This document shows positions 40,501 through 48,528 of a stretch of 64,000 bases of DNA, in pieces. Under the pieces are notes generated by a model. The model ran no database searches, was not told the origin of the DNA, and saw only the letters and a program-made list of their open reading frames with translations. The DNA comes from Pseudomonas versuta. GTDB lineage: Bacteria > Pseudomonadota > Gammaproteobacteria > Pseudomonadales > Pseudomonadaceae. Both the position numbers and the translations under genes were made by a program. The stretch is from positions 3,610,001-3,674,000 of the forward strand of contig NZ_CP012676.1 in assembly GCF_001294575.1 (NCBI RefSeq), given 5' to 3'. Numbering within the stretch: the first letter of the stretch is position 1; each line of letters begins with the position of its first letter.

Positions 40501-40786
40501 TCAACTCAATGTGCGAGCGCGGCTTGTTGTCCATCGAAAAGTTGCCACTGGCGTGGTCATAACCCTCAGCACCAACGCGTAAAAAGTCTTCGTGCTCATG
40601 AATACTTTCAATCAATCGTGCGAAGTGAAATTCCGTCTTTTCGCGCTCCTCCATCAACAAACGGTTAACTGCCCAATAACTCATGCTCACCAACAACAGG
40701 GCAAGTCCGGTCAGCAGGAGCAACAGCTTGTTCAATCGCAGAGAACTCAGTGCCAGTGCACCGAGACGTACCTTTGCTTGCTTCAT
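37538..40786 (-). CDS. Unorthodox hybrid sensor kinase with HPt (Roc/BvgS type)
   Basis: A 1082-residue inner-membrane kinase. TM1 at about 20-40 and TM2 at about 334-350 flank a periplasmic sensor of about 290 residues that looks Cache-like, not the SBP_bac_3 type of RocS1 or BvgS. Then come a PAS domain (375-465), the dimerisation domain with His495 in ATMSHEIRTP, and an ATPase domain (N box 607-616, DTGIGIS, GGAGLGLSI). Next is a degenerate receiver (about 725-815), followed by a true receiver with Asp891 and a C-terminal HPt with His1021 in YVHRMNGSF. This gives a His-Asp-His relay to a response regulator. It is divergent from the fimbrial operon, with the probable partner regulators at its far end. 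Confidence 0.88.
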   Translation of the reverse strand: MKQAKVRLGALALSSLRLNKLLLLLTGLALLLVSMSYWAVNRLLMEEREKTEFHFARLIESIHEHEDFLRVGAEGYDHASGNFSMDNKPRSHIELMRQGDEVLFQNRDTAKSLPFTVSQRDKFSLDEMQGVYSFGVQLTDLFTAYWSDSYYPAPQVFVFSPTAQFSIAVPGIDGTRQYPLLLKNNFFDVTKRLYDAFLPRRHVLSSDQVLWMKAPLELIQKRKYIVGAINVDLPDRFMQAANEGSSVILSALLDVSDVSDLERLLMRPTNSRLTLISPAGDVLLGDVQDVEELAPGLSFTRDGLRFKLTSGGADPWIGLYAITYQNFFGYAKWPLMGAAGLFVFFVLIGWRVNRWYRVRIIEPAQRSSQSLAESEEFNRVMLDSAPVGLCVVERATGVILLENQRAQQWQGTPELIALLKRDYAERELSEVQIEVAGRYLQACIASTRYKGKNVVLCGFNDITRHVDDANLMEQARLAADEASKAKTLFLATMSHEIRTPLYGVLGNLELLELTPLNERQHEYLKTIQRSSAVLFQLISDVLDVSKIESGQMAVQAQPFCPLDLFEDCVRSYSAAASNKGLKLFACADANLPPLVCGDAVRIRQIINNLLSNAIKFTDSGRVVLRLKVIGIEPDHVSLQWQVSDTGIGISEQQLTRLFKTFSQVGGSERAGGAGLGLSICSRLSEMMGANLRVVSEPGLGSSFSLQMSLPVIAGALVNSADIDLRNLNIHVRAPLKDIGQSLVDWLSTWGARAQLLPVSEVEDRDAILLDIVAGSGQSQQGPGERVIATESGRSQAQRTARGWEVNAYDIRAIARTLMQVAQGTAPQLSANVPQPQASLELKVLVAEDNPVNREILKEQLEALGVRVTLAEDGEQALLRWSEGSFDLVITDVNMPRLDGYQLTRHLRELDPAVPIIGVTANAMREEGEHCLEVGMNAWLVKPLSLSTLRQTLCAYCPQATQAPASGLESAARAEHTDDLEGWITLSPAMHRLFISTMQEDLAQAGLALQQGDTSKLVSYVHRMNGSFATVCAVNLAVACNECEIALLRESLNPESAVAIKALLKRLHGVVARMVEGELYPGG

Positions 40787-40930
40787 TATTCAGCGCCGTC
40801 ATTTAGCTGGGTGGAGCCTGGCAAGCCCACTACCTGCCAAGGTATCTACGCACTTTTAAAGCTCTTTGCGCCCCTGGATCAATCTTGAAGCGACGAACAA
40901 GAATCGTCTGATGGGGTTCCTCCACGTTCA

Positions 40931-40947
40931 GTTGCATCCTGTGCAAC
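40931..40947. promoter_or_regulatory. Dyad upstream of the fimbrial operon
   Basis: GTTGCA-N5-TGCAAC, a perfect dyad of 17 bp. It is 79 bases before the pilin ATG and 35 bases before a -10-like TAAAAT (40982-40987). No good -35 is present, as expected of an activated promoter. Candidate site for one of the LuxR-type regulators. Confidence 0.5.
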
Positions 40948-41025
40948 ACCTGCTGCGGCAAGCCGTTAACAGGCGGACACTTAAAATGAATATCACACTT
41001 CATCTGTTTGTAAAGGACGTCTCTC

Positions 41026-41583
41026 ATGTTTCAAAAAATAGGCAAATACACGGCACTTTGTGGTTCTTCGATGCTGATCGTCATGGCAGCGGCGACTGCT
41101 CAAGCGGCTGATGGCCAGGTTGAATTCACTGGTGTCATCAACGACAACCCATGCACCATCAACAGCGAAAGCGTAAAGAAATCCGTTGATATGGGCCAGG
41201 TTCGTATCGCTGACTTCGCCAGCACTGTTGGCTCAACAGCCGGTTCCACTCCGTTCTCCATCTCTCTGGAGAACTGCAGCGGTCCGACCCTGAAAAACGC
41301 CTCCATCAAGTTCAGCGGCCAACAAGCCGTTACTGATGCAACCGTACTGGGCATGACCGGTGAAAACCAGATCACTGGCGTCGGCATTCAGATCAACGAT
41401 GCACGCACCGGCTCCAAACTGGCACTGAACACCGCCAGCTCTGATTACGTACTGCGCCCTCAAGGCAACACCTTCGATTTCACCGCGTCCTATGTACGTC
41501 TGGCTGCAGACACTGACGAAGTGAGCGGTATCGGCACCGGTAAAGTTAACGCCCTGGCCAGCTTCGACGTTACTTACAAGTAA
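41026..41583 (+). CDS. Major fimbrial subunit (CupA1/B1/C1-like)
   Basis: A 185-residue chaperone-usher pilin. A signal peptide (cleavage after ...TAQAA) is followed by an N-terminal donor strand (GQVEFTGVINDNPC). Two cysteines, in NPCTI and ENCSG, are spaced for the pilin disulfide. The C-terminus LASFDVTYK carries the penultimate Tyr of the chaperone-recognition beta-zipper. It is first in the operon and therefore the likely shaft subunit, and it has a GGACG-type ribosome site. A 73-base spacer to the chaperone gene may lower expression of the later genes. Confidence 0.92.
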   Translation: MFQKIGKYTALCGSSMLIVMAAATAQAADGQVEFTGVINDNPCTINSESVKKSVDMGQVRIADFASTVGSTAGSTPFSISLENCSGPTLKNASIKFSGQQAVTDATVLGMTGENQITGVGIQINDARTGSKLALNTASSDYVLRPQGNTFDFTASYVRLAADTDEVSGIGTGKVNALASFDVTYK

Positions 41584-41656
41584 CCAGTGTTTCTAAACGA
41601 AAGAGCTCGTGTTTTAGCGCGAGCTCATTCGTTACGTTAAACAGAGGACACCCTTC

Positions 41657-42355
41657 ATGCGTTTTAAAATTGCAGCCTTTTTGACACTGGCAGCAGTCTT
41701 TTGGCTGCCCCAGATTCAAGCGGGCGTCAATGTAGGCTCTACGCGGGTTATTTATCAAAGCAAGGACAAGGAAGCCAACCTTTCACTCTCAAACTCCGGT
41801 GACGACGGCGTACCGTATCTGGTGCAATCCTGGGTCAGCACGTTTGACAAACCGGATGAGAGCGCAGATGAATTCATCATCACCCCGCCACTGTTTCGCC
41901 TGGATGCCAATAGCCAGAACATTTTGCGGGTCATTGCGACCAACGCGCAAAACTTGCCCACCGATAAAGAAAGCCTGTTTTTCCTCAACGTAAAAGCCAT
42001 CCCGGCCCTGAGTGAAGAACAACGTAATCAAAACGTGCTGCAAATTGCACTCAAGACCACAATTAAACTCTTCTATCGCCCTGCCGACCTGAAAGGCACG
42101 CTGGTGCAAGCCGTTGATGGACTTCAATGGCGTGTGGAGGGCGGTAACTTAAGTGTGCATAACCCGTCGGGCTATAACGTTGTTGTCAGTGAACTGCTGA
42201 TTAATAACAGCGCCAGCAAGGACATGCCTGAAGTTATCAAGCCCGGTACTACCGTCACGACCAAAATACCGCTGAAAAACAGCGACGCCCTCGAGTTCAG
42301 TTACATCAATGAGTACGGCAGCACCGTTAAAGCAACACCTGTTATAGCTCGCTGA
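41657..42355 (+). CDS. Periplasmic fimbrial chaperone
   Basis: A 232-residue PapD-type chaperone with signal peptide (to ...IQAGV). The N-terminal Ig domain begins VNVGSTRVIYQSKDKEANLSLSN, with the pilin-anchoring Arg in STRVIY. FLNVKAIPALSEE is the FGS/FGL loop region, and IKLFYRP carries the conserved Lys. It folds pilins and delivers them to the usher downstream. The domain-2 segment LSVHNPSGYNVVVSEL is typical. Confidence 0.94.
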   Translation: MRFKIAAFLTLAAVFWLPQIQAGVNVGSTRVIYQSKDKEANLSLSNSGDDGVPYLVQSWVSTFDKPDESADEFIITPPLFRLDANSQNILRVIATNAQNLPTDKESLFFLNVKAIPALSEEQRNQNVLQIALKTTIKLFYRPADLKGTLVQAVDGLQWRVEGGNLSVHNPSGYNVVVSELLINNSASKDMPEVIKPGTTVTTKIPLKNSDALEFSYINEYGSTVKATPVIAR

Positions 42356-42390
42356 ATACTGAACTACACGCCGACTGGAAGAACTATCTC

Positions 42391-45021
42391 ATGCTGCGAT
42401 TGCGCATGTGCGCCTTCGCGCGCCGAATAAACTACTGGGGCCTTCTGTCCCTCAGTGCGATCAGTCTCACCACGACTGCCGTTCGTGCGGACTACAGCTT
42501 CGATTCTTCCTTTCTGGAAATTGGTGGCGGTCACAGTTCGGCCGAAGTAGCCGAGCAAGTAAAAGCCATGAGCCAAAGCCAACTTCCGGGTATTTATCGT
42601 GTCGACCTGTCACTGAGCAATCGTTATGTCGAACAGCGCGACTTGCAGTTCGTGCGCGAAACGCCGAGCCAGACATCGACACCTTCAGGTTTGTTTCCCT
42701 GCTTCAGCCTTCAGGCCCTGACTGATTTCGGCGTTGATCCCGAGCGCCTGAAAAACACTGAGGTCAGTGCTGACAATTGTGTGTACTTCCAGGGCGACCT
42801 GACCGGTATCACCTATGACTACGACTTCAATAAACAGCATCTTGACCTGCAAGTGCCTCAGGCTTATATCGGCAGCATTCCATTCGAAACCCGCCGTAAA
42901 AGCTGGAGCGATGGCGAGCAAGTCGCTTTTGCCAACTATAACTTTTCGGGCAGCAACTACGAGAACCAGTCCGGTAATCGTCAGTCCCAGTTCGGCAGTG
43001 TGCACAGCGGTTTCAATAGCGGGGCCTGGCGCTTTCGCAACTTCTCGACCTGGCAGAAGAGCACCAACGTCGATGGCAACTGGAAGTCCGTGGACACCTA
43101 TGTCCAGCGGGACCTGGGCAACCTGATGGCGATTGCCACTGTCGGTGAAAGCTCAACCGACAGCGATCTGTTTGACACGATTTCCTACCGTGGTGTGGGC
43201 ATTGCTTCTGACCTGGACATGCTGCCGGATGACTCGCGCAACTTCGCGCCTGTAGTTCGTGGCGTGGCCAATGGCCGCTCGCTGGTGACGTTGCGCCAGC
43301 GCGGCTATGTGATCAGCGAACAGTGGGTGCCGTCCGGCCCGTTTGCGCTCAAGGATCTGTACTCGACCTCTGGCAACGGTGATATCGAAGTCACGGTTGA
43401 AGGTCCCAATGGCGAACGCCAGGTATATATCCAGTCGTTCTCGTCCGTACCCTACATGTTGCGTGAAGGCCAGCAAAGTTACGCCGTGACCGCAGGCCAG
43501 TATCGCCCTGCAGACGGTGCCTTGAACCCGCAAAAACCGGGCTTTGTACAAGGCACCTATCGCCGGGGCCTGACTGACGGTACCACGCTGTTCGGTGGCA
43601 CCATCGTCAGTGAGCAGTACCACTCCGTACTTGCGGGCTTTGCCCATGACTTTTCGGGTTTCGGCGCCATTTCGCTGGACGTGACCCATGCCATCAGCGA
43701 CGACATGGGCCCGGACTCCAAAACCCTCTCGGGTCAGTCCTACCGTTTTCGTTATTCCAAGTCGATCGACCTGACAGACACCAGTTTCAGCCTGATTGGC
43801 TACCGCTACTCCACCAGCGGTTATTACAGCTTTAACGAAGCGATCAATGCGCGTGCCAATAACTCGCTCGAACCCTATGTGGACGAAACGCTGACTGAAA
43901 GTGCGATGTATACCCCGTACTTGAGCGGTCATATGAAAAGCAGCTTTACCGCCAACGTATCGCAGCAATTCGGCTCCTACGGCGGTATGTACGCCAACCT
44001 GACCAAAACCGATTACTGGAACCTGGCCAAGAGCAATACCTCGGTGCAACTGGGTTATAGCTTCAGTGTTGGTCGCGCGTCCTACAACGTGGGGGTGGCG
44101 CAGAACAGTGGCGTCGGTGATGACATTCGCAGCGTATCGTTGAGCGTGAGTATTCCCCTGGGCGATCCGGGCAGCAGCAGCCGTCTGGGCCTGAGCAACA
44201 GTCAGGATTCGGGCGGTAATGCCAGCCGCAACGCCACCTTCAGCGGCTCGTATTTCCCGAACGACACCCTGTCTTACAACCTGGGCATCAATCAGCAAGT
44301 CAGTGACGACGAGCGCTTGCTCGGCGGTTCGGTTGCCGCCCGTTACAACGCGGCCAATGCCATCTGGCACGGGTCTTACAACAAGGACCAGAACACCCGC
44401 CAGACGGACTATGGCGTGGAAGGTGCGATCGTCGCCACCCGTGACACCCTGATGTTCACCCAGCCTTTGGGCGAGACCAACATCATCGTGGCCACGCCCG
44501 GTGCCGGGGACGTCGGTGTGCTGACCAAAAGCGGGGTCAAAACCAACAGCAGCGGTTACACGATTATTTCTTCTGCCCAGCCCTACCGCAAAAACAAGGT
44601 AGCGCTCGATACCGACTCGTTATCGGACAACACCGACGTCGAGCAACTGGTGCAGGAAGTGACCCCCAATCGTGGCGCCTTTGTACTGGCCAACTTCGAG
44701 ACCCGTAACGGTCGCCGTCTGTTGATCAGCCTCAGTTCCAAAGATGGCAAGCCGGCACCCTTTGCTGCCGAGGCTCAGGTGTATGGACTGGACGGCACCT
44801 TATTGAGCAACGCCATGGTGGCGGACAAGGGTCGGGTATTTCTGACCGGCGTACCCGAAAAGTCGCGACTGGTGATCAATGTCAGCGGCCGGCAGTGGTG
44901 CGCCACAGATCTTGACCTGAACAATTACACGCTGTCAGAAACGGGCATCGGGCAACTGCAGATCAGTTGCGATACCCCATCGGCCGCACATGCAGACACT
45001 CAAGGTACTCCCGATGCATAA
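42391..45021 (+). CDS. Fimbrial outer-membrane usher
   Basis: An 876-residue FimD/PapC-type usher: signal peptide, N-terminal chaperone-binding domain (FDSSFLEIGG...), 24-strand barrel with plug, and C-terminal domains. Visible are SGFNSGAWRFRNFSTWQ, FAPVVRGVANGRSLVTLRQRGYVI in the plug and barrel start, and the near-C-terminal FETRNGRRLLISL...AEAQV. Plug cysteines are few; the terminal WCATDLD...QLQISC gives the usual Cys pair. It secretes and assembles pilins. Its end overlaps the adhesin start by 8 bases. Confidence 0.95.
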   Translation: MLRLRMCAFARRINYWGLLSLSAISLTTTAVRADYSFDSSFLEIGGGHSSAEVAEQVKAMSQSQLPGIYRVDLSLSNRYVEQRDLQFVRETPSQTSTPSGLFPCFSLQALTDFGVDPERLKNTEVSADNCVYFQGDLTGITYDYDFNKQHLDLQVPQAYIGSIPFETRRKSWSDGEQVAFANYNFSGSNYENQSGNRQSQFGSVHSGFNSGAWRFRNFSTWQKSTNVDGNWKSVDTYVQRDLGNLMAIATVGESSTDSDLFDTISYRGVGIASDLDMLPDDSRNFAPVVRGVANGRSLVTLRQRGYVISEQWVPSGPFALKDLYSTSGNGDIEVTVEGPNGERQVYIQSFSSVPYMLREGQQSYAVTAGQYRPADGALNPQKPGFVQGTYRRGLTDGTTLFGGTIVSEQYHSVLAGFAHDFSGFGAISLDVTHAISDDMGPDSKTLSGQSYRFRYSKSIDLTDTSFSLIGYRYSTSGYYSFNEAINARANNSLEPYVDETLTESAMYTPYLSGHMKSSFTANVSQQFGSYGGMYANLTKTDYWNLAKSNTSVQLGYSFSVGRASYNVGVAQNSGVGDDIRSVSLSVSIPLGDPGSSSRLGLSNSQDSGGNASRNATFSGSYFPNDTLSYNLGINQQVSDDERLLGGSVAARYNAANAIWHGSYNKDQNTRQTDYGVEGAIVATRDTLMFTQPLGETNIIVATPGAGDVGVLTKSGVKTNSSGYTIISSAQPYRKNKVALDTDSLSDNTDVEQLVQEVTPNRGAFVLANFETRNGRRLLISLSSKDGKPAPFAAEAQVYGLDGTLLSNAMVADKGRVFLTGVPEKSRLVINVSGRQWCATDLDLNNYTLSETGIGQLQISCDTPSAAHADTQGTPDA

Positions 45022-45961
45022 CTCAACAAACCTGCTGCCCGGCTCGCGCTGGGTGAAACGCGGCTTGCTGCTGCTTGGCTTGCTGTTCGGCCTTGGTTGC
45101 CAACAGGCCTTTGCACTGATTCAGAACAACCTGGCGTGTACCCCAGCAGGAACCTACGGAGTAGTTGATCTTGGCGATCTGGCACCTGGGGAATATTTTG
45201 AAGTAAGAATGCTAGGCAATTGCCGAGTGACACGGAATTTCCCCTATGGCTCGTCGTTGCAGCAAACCCAAGTCCTGACCCAAGCGCCAGGGCCAGCTTT
45301 GTCGATGATTGCGACGGCTGTAACTGGAGAGGTGGTTCCGGAACAGCCCTGGGGTGTCGCGTCATCCGTTTGCCTGCCAACCGACGGCAGCGGATGTATA
45401 CCGCGGCCCGTTGGTACCTATAACGTCTACAACGTGATGTTTTCTATGCCCAAGGGTAGAGGCCCGACAACGCCAGGCAATTATACGGTAACCCTAAACC
45501 TGACTAGCACCTCTATCAGAGGCTATGAAGGTTATGTCGATATCATTCAAACCCTGACGTTGAAATATCGGATTGTAAATCCGGCCTGCTCCATGAGTTC
45601 GGGCACGGCCCTGAACCTCCCATTCGGCACCCTGAACAGCAATGACTTTGCGACCTCGCAGCAACTGGCCAATGTCACGTTGAACTGCACCCGCGGCACC
45701 CAGGCAACCGCCACGCTGGTGCCCACGCAAAGTGCTGTGAGTGGCAGCCCCGGGGTTTCGGCGACCACCCTGGCCGGCCTGTCGATGGCCGCCACCTGGG
45801 CCGATAACAACTCTGCCGTGACCTTCAACAGTCCGCGCACGCTAAACCTGACTACAGGCGCCAATACCATTCGCCTGGGTTTCCGGCCGCGTCTGAATAC
45901 CAGCGTTTCACCCACTGGAAGTTTCACCAGCCAATACACCCTCAACATCAACTACCTCTGA
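45014..45961 (+). CDS. Two-domain fimbrial tip adhesin
   Basis: A 315-residue protein with a signal peptide (RGLLLLGLLFGLGCQQAFA). An N-terminal domain of about 170 residues has three cysteine positions (NNLACTPAG, GNCRV, SSVC...GCI). A C-terminal pilin-like domain (NPACSMSSGTALNLPFGTLNSNDF ... LNINYL) ends in the penultimate Tyr motif. Pilin domain at the C-terminus with no donor strand at the start is the layout of a tip adhesin. The receptor is unknown. The ATG at 45014 is translationally coupled to the usher stop; an earlier in-frame start is less likely. Confidence 0.82.
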   Translation: MHNSTNLLPGSRWVKRGLLLLGLLFGLGCQQAFALIQNNLACTPAGTYGVVDLGDLAPGEYFEVRMLGNCRVTRNFPYGSSLQQTQVLTQAPGPALSMIATAVTGEVVPEQPWGVASSVCLPTDGSGCIPRPVGTYNVYNVMFSMPKGRGPTTPGNYTVTLNLTSTSIRGYEGYVDIIQTLTLKYRIVNPACSMSSGTALNLPFGTLNSNDFATSQQLANVTLNCTRGTQATATLVPTQSAVSGSPGVSATTLAGLSMAATWADNNSAVTFNSPRTLNLTTGANTIRLGFRPRLNTSVSPTGSFTSQYTLNINYL

Positions 45962-45980
45962 ATGACCACAGGAACCGATC

Positions 45981-46469
45981 ATGAACTTGCGCTTATCAAT
46001 GGCTGCAGCCCTTCTCACTGGTCTGGCGTGCACCTCTGCGTATGCAGACGACACCGTCACCATCAACGTCAGTGGCACCCTGACAAAAGCGCCCTGTTCC
46101 CTGACCAGCAGCAAAACCTTGACCGCCAACTTTGGCAGCATTCGCACCGACCAGATAAGCAGCGCCAGCAGTGTCGATATCCCGGTCACTCTGAACTGCC
46201 CGGCCAACTCGGCACTGAACGTCAGCATCAAGGCTTCGGGCGTCTATTCAGGCTCCACCACTTATGCGACTACCAGCAAGACCAACCTTGTGTATATGTT
46301 GTCGTGGAAAAGTGACAACTCCGTGGCCAATGTCACCGGGACGAAACGCAACCTGACCAATCAAAGCGGCACCGTAAACCTTGGCTTGACCGCCAAGCTG
46401 ATTGCTATCGCCGCACAGACCGAGGGTAGCTTCACCGGTTCTTCGGTCATTACCCTCGAGTACCTGTGA
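45981..46469 (+). CDS. Minor fimbrial subunit
   Basis: A 162-residue pilin-like protein with a signal peptide (to ...SAYAD), the N-terminal donor strand TVTINVSGTLTKAPC, one disulfide pair (APCSL, LNCPA), and an IT-L-E-Y-L end. It is 19 bases after the adhesin gene. Probably an adapter or terminator subunit; the exact place in the fibre is inference. Confidence 0.85.
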   Translation: MNLRLSMAAALLTGLACTSAYADDTVTINVSGTLTKAPCSLTSSKTLTANFGSIRTDQISSASSVDIPVTLNCPANSALNVSIKASGVYSGSTTYATTSKTNLVYMLSWKSDNSVANVTGTKRNLTNQSGTVNLGLTAKLIAIAAQTEGSFTGSSVITLEYL

Positions 46470-46470
46470 G

Positions 46471-46995
46471 ATGTTCATGCAGGCCAGAGTCAGCCTGATT
46501 GCAGCACTGCTTGCGAGCGTAACGCTGTGCTGCGGCACAGCGTATGGCGACGAGGAGGCCAGCCGGCTCGATATTACCGGCACCCTGATAAAACCGCCGT
46601 GCACGGCCAGTTTCCCGACGTCGCAGAGTGTGGATATCCCCAAGGCGAGCCTGAGTGTGTTGAGCGCAGACAGTTCTGAATGGACTGATGTGGACTTGAA
46701 CTTTCAATGCCTCAAAGGCAGCCAAGTGCTGCTGCGCTTTAACGCGGGCAATGGTTCATTTGACAGCAACACGCTGCGCACCACCCTCGACAGAGTGGGC
46801 CTCAAAACCCGCCTGAGTGACATGAGCAGCAGCGGCAAAGCGGTGGATTTGACCCTGGGTGAACAACAAACCTTCACTGTTGAAGACACACTATTAAAGC
46901 TCAAGCTCTCGGTGCGGCCAGTCAGGATCGGCGATCAAATGCCCGCAGTCGGCAGCTACAGCTCAACGCTGCTGATGGAAATGATCTACCAGTAA
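46471..46995 (+). CDS. Minor fimbrial subunit
   Basis: A 174-residue pilin-like protein: signal peptide ending ...GTAYGD, donor-strand-like LDITGTLIKPPC, cysteines in KPPCT and FQCLKG, and the end LLMEMIYQ with penultimate Tyr. The start could be 46471 or 46477. It is one base after the previous gene. Last gene of the operon; its stop faces the LuxR-type regulator gene, only 10 bases away and convergent. Confidence 0.83.
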   Translation: MFMQARVSLIAALLASVTLCCGTAYGDEEASRLDITGTLIKPPCTASFPTSQSVDIPKASLSVLSADSSEWTDVDLNFQCLKGSQVLLRFNAGNGSFDSNTLRTTLDRVGLKTRLSDMSSSGKAVDLTLGEQQTFTVEDTLLKLKLSVRPVRIGDQMPAVGSYSSTLLMEMIYQ

Positions 46996-47005
46996 ACCCG
47001 GCCGA

Positions 47006-47650
47006 TCAGGTGAACAGATTGGCTTTGAGGCACAGGATCAGCAACGCCTGATCATTGTCGACATCAAGCTTGCGCATTGCCGAAATCTTCAGGGTGCTGA
47101 TCGTTTTAATACTGCGGTTCAGGCTTTGCGCAATTTCCCCGACCGCCATGCCAGAAGCAAACAGTCGCAGGACTTCAAATTCCTTGACGGTTAATTGGCT
47201 GAGACTTTTCGCAACATCATCCAGCGCGTCACTCGACGTTTCGTCAGGCATGTCTTGCTGGTAATGCCCCTCACGATAGAACGCATCCAGTGCGACCAGA
47301 ATCTGCTCCAGCCCCGAGCTCTTGGATATGACCCCGCTGATGCCCAATTCATACAGCCAGGTCAAAACCTGCGGATTGGAAATTACTGTCAGAACTATGA
47401 TCCGCGGCTCGGGAAAATGCCGGCGCAGGTATTCCACCAGACGCGAGCCATCGCCGTAATGCTCGTCACCCGGCATGTTGTAGTCCGTGATAATCACGTC
47501 CGGACGCAGTAGTGAAATCTTTTCGATTAATTCGGAAGGACTCAGCGCTTCGCCCACCACTTTGAAACGCGGGTCGCGCTCGATGATTTCACGCACCCCC
47601 ATCAACACAATCGGGTGATCGTCGGCCAATAAGACTTTCATTTGCGGCAT
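47006..47650 (-). CDS. LuxR-type response regulator A (RocA/RcsB-like)
   Basis: A 214-residue NarL-family regulator. The receiver has the acid pair DD near the start, the phospho-acceptor Asp in VIITDYNMPG and a Lys in ISKS. The LuxR HTH is LTVKEFEVLRLFASGMAVGEIAQSLNRSIKTISTLKISAMRKL. It is a paralogue of the regulator at 47754, with strong matches in both domains. It is probably phosphorylated by the HPt of the kinase at 37538 and likely acts on the neighbouring fimbrial promoter; both are inference from family and position. Confidence 0.88.
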   Translation of the reverse strand: MPQMKVLLADDHPIVLMGVREIIERDPRFKVVGEALSPSELIEKISLLRPDVIITDYNMPGDEHYGDGSRLVEYLRRHFPEPRIIVLTVISNPQVLTWLYELGISGVISKSSGLEQILVALDAFYREGHYQQDMPDETSSDALDDVAKSLSQLTVKEFEVLRLFASGMAVGEIAQSLNRSIKTISTLKISAMRKLDVDNDQALLILCLKANLFT

Positions 47651-47753
47651 GGCTTACATAACTCCAACATTCTGTGTAGTCGCTGACCTGCTATGGGACT
47701 GTGATCTGTCAGGTTCTTTCGTCGCCATTCGCAGCCTCGTGCCTGGGCAACGA

Positions 47754-48404
47754 CTACAAGTTCCAGGGGTCAGCCTTGATGCAGTAAGTGAGTAAAGCAT
47801 GGTCATTTAGCACTTCCAGCTTATGCATCGCAGATACTTTATGGGTGCTGACTGTTTTGACGCTTCGATTTAACTGACGGGCGATGTCACCCACACTATT
47901 GCCGGCCACAAATAGCCGCAACACTTCAACTTCGCGGGGTGACAGTGTGGAAAAACGCTCATCAATGACCTTGGGGTTGCTGATCACCGACGTGGCCGGA
48001 GCCGCCGGCCCGGCATAGGGCCGACCATGGGCCAGGGCATTCAGTGCTTTACCTATTTCCTGGTAGATATGATTTTTGGCAATCACACCCGCCACGCCCA
48101 TTTCCAGCAAGCGAGAAATAATCAGCGGATTACTCTCCATGGTCAGCACCAGGATTTTCACCCCCGCAAAATGTTCAATCAGGTACTCGATCAGTTGCAG
48201 CCCATCACCATAGGTCTCATCACCGGGCATGTTGAAATCGGTAATCAACAAGGCTGGTTGATGCACTACCAACTGCTCCACCAGTTGCGACGAATTCAGG
48301 GCTTCGCCGACAAGATTGAAACACTTGTCCCGTTGAATCACTTCCCGAAGCCCCACCAGGACCACCGGGTGATCGTCGGCAATCACAACCTTTAACTCGC
48401 GCAT
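47754..48404 (-). CDS. LuxR-type response regulator B (RocA/RcsB-like)
   Basis: A 216-residue paralogue of the previous gene, 103 bases upstream of it on the same strand. The receiver Asp lies in LLITDFNMPG, and the HTH is LSPREVEVLRLFVAGNSVGDIARQLNRSVKTVSTHKVSAMHKL. The recognition helices of the pair differ mainly by T-L-K versus T-H-K. Two such regulators in tandem suggest separate targets or antagonism. It is cut off from the EAL gene upstream by a REP pair, so it may have its own promoter. Confidence 0.88.
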   Translation of the reverse strand: MRELKVVIADDHPVVLVGLREVIQRDKCFNLVGEALNSSQLVEQLVVHQPALLITDFNMPGDETYGDGLQLIEYLIEHFAGVKILVLTMESNPLIISRLLEMGVAGVIAKNHIYQEIGKALNALAHGRPYAGPAAPATSVISNPKVIDERFSTLSPREVEVLRLFVAGNSVGDIARQLNRSVKTVSTHKVSAMHKLEVLNDHALLTYCIKADPWNL

Positions 48405-48450
48405 TGCCTGACTCCATATTGATGACGCAACTAAAGCGGGAATGCCCCTG

Positions 48451-48522
48451 CAGGAGCGAGCTTGCTCGCGAGCTGTTGATTACAACCTGAATCAAAGGCT
48501 CGAGAGCAAGCTCGCTCTTACA
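48451..48522. repeat. REP pair between regulator B and EAL gene
   Basis: A forward copy (48451-48474, starting CAGGAGCGAGC) and an inverted copy (about 48496-48522) with several changes (GGCTCGAGAGC, CTCTTACAG). Degenerated relative to the perfect pair at 57090. Confidence 0.8.
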
Positions 48523-48528
48523 GGGGGG

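Noticed and set aside
43153..44370. 405-codon minus-strand frame within the usher gene
   Set aside because: Shadow of the usher coding sequence; no domain pattern and no ribosome site.
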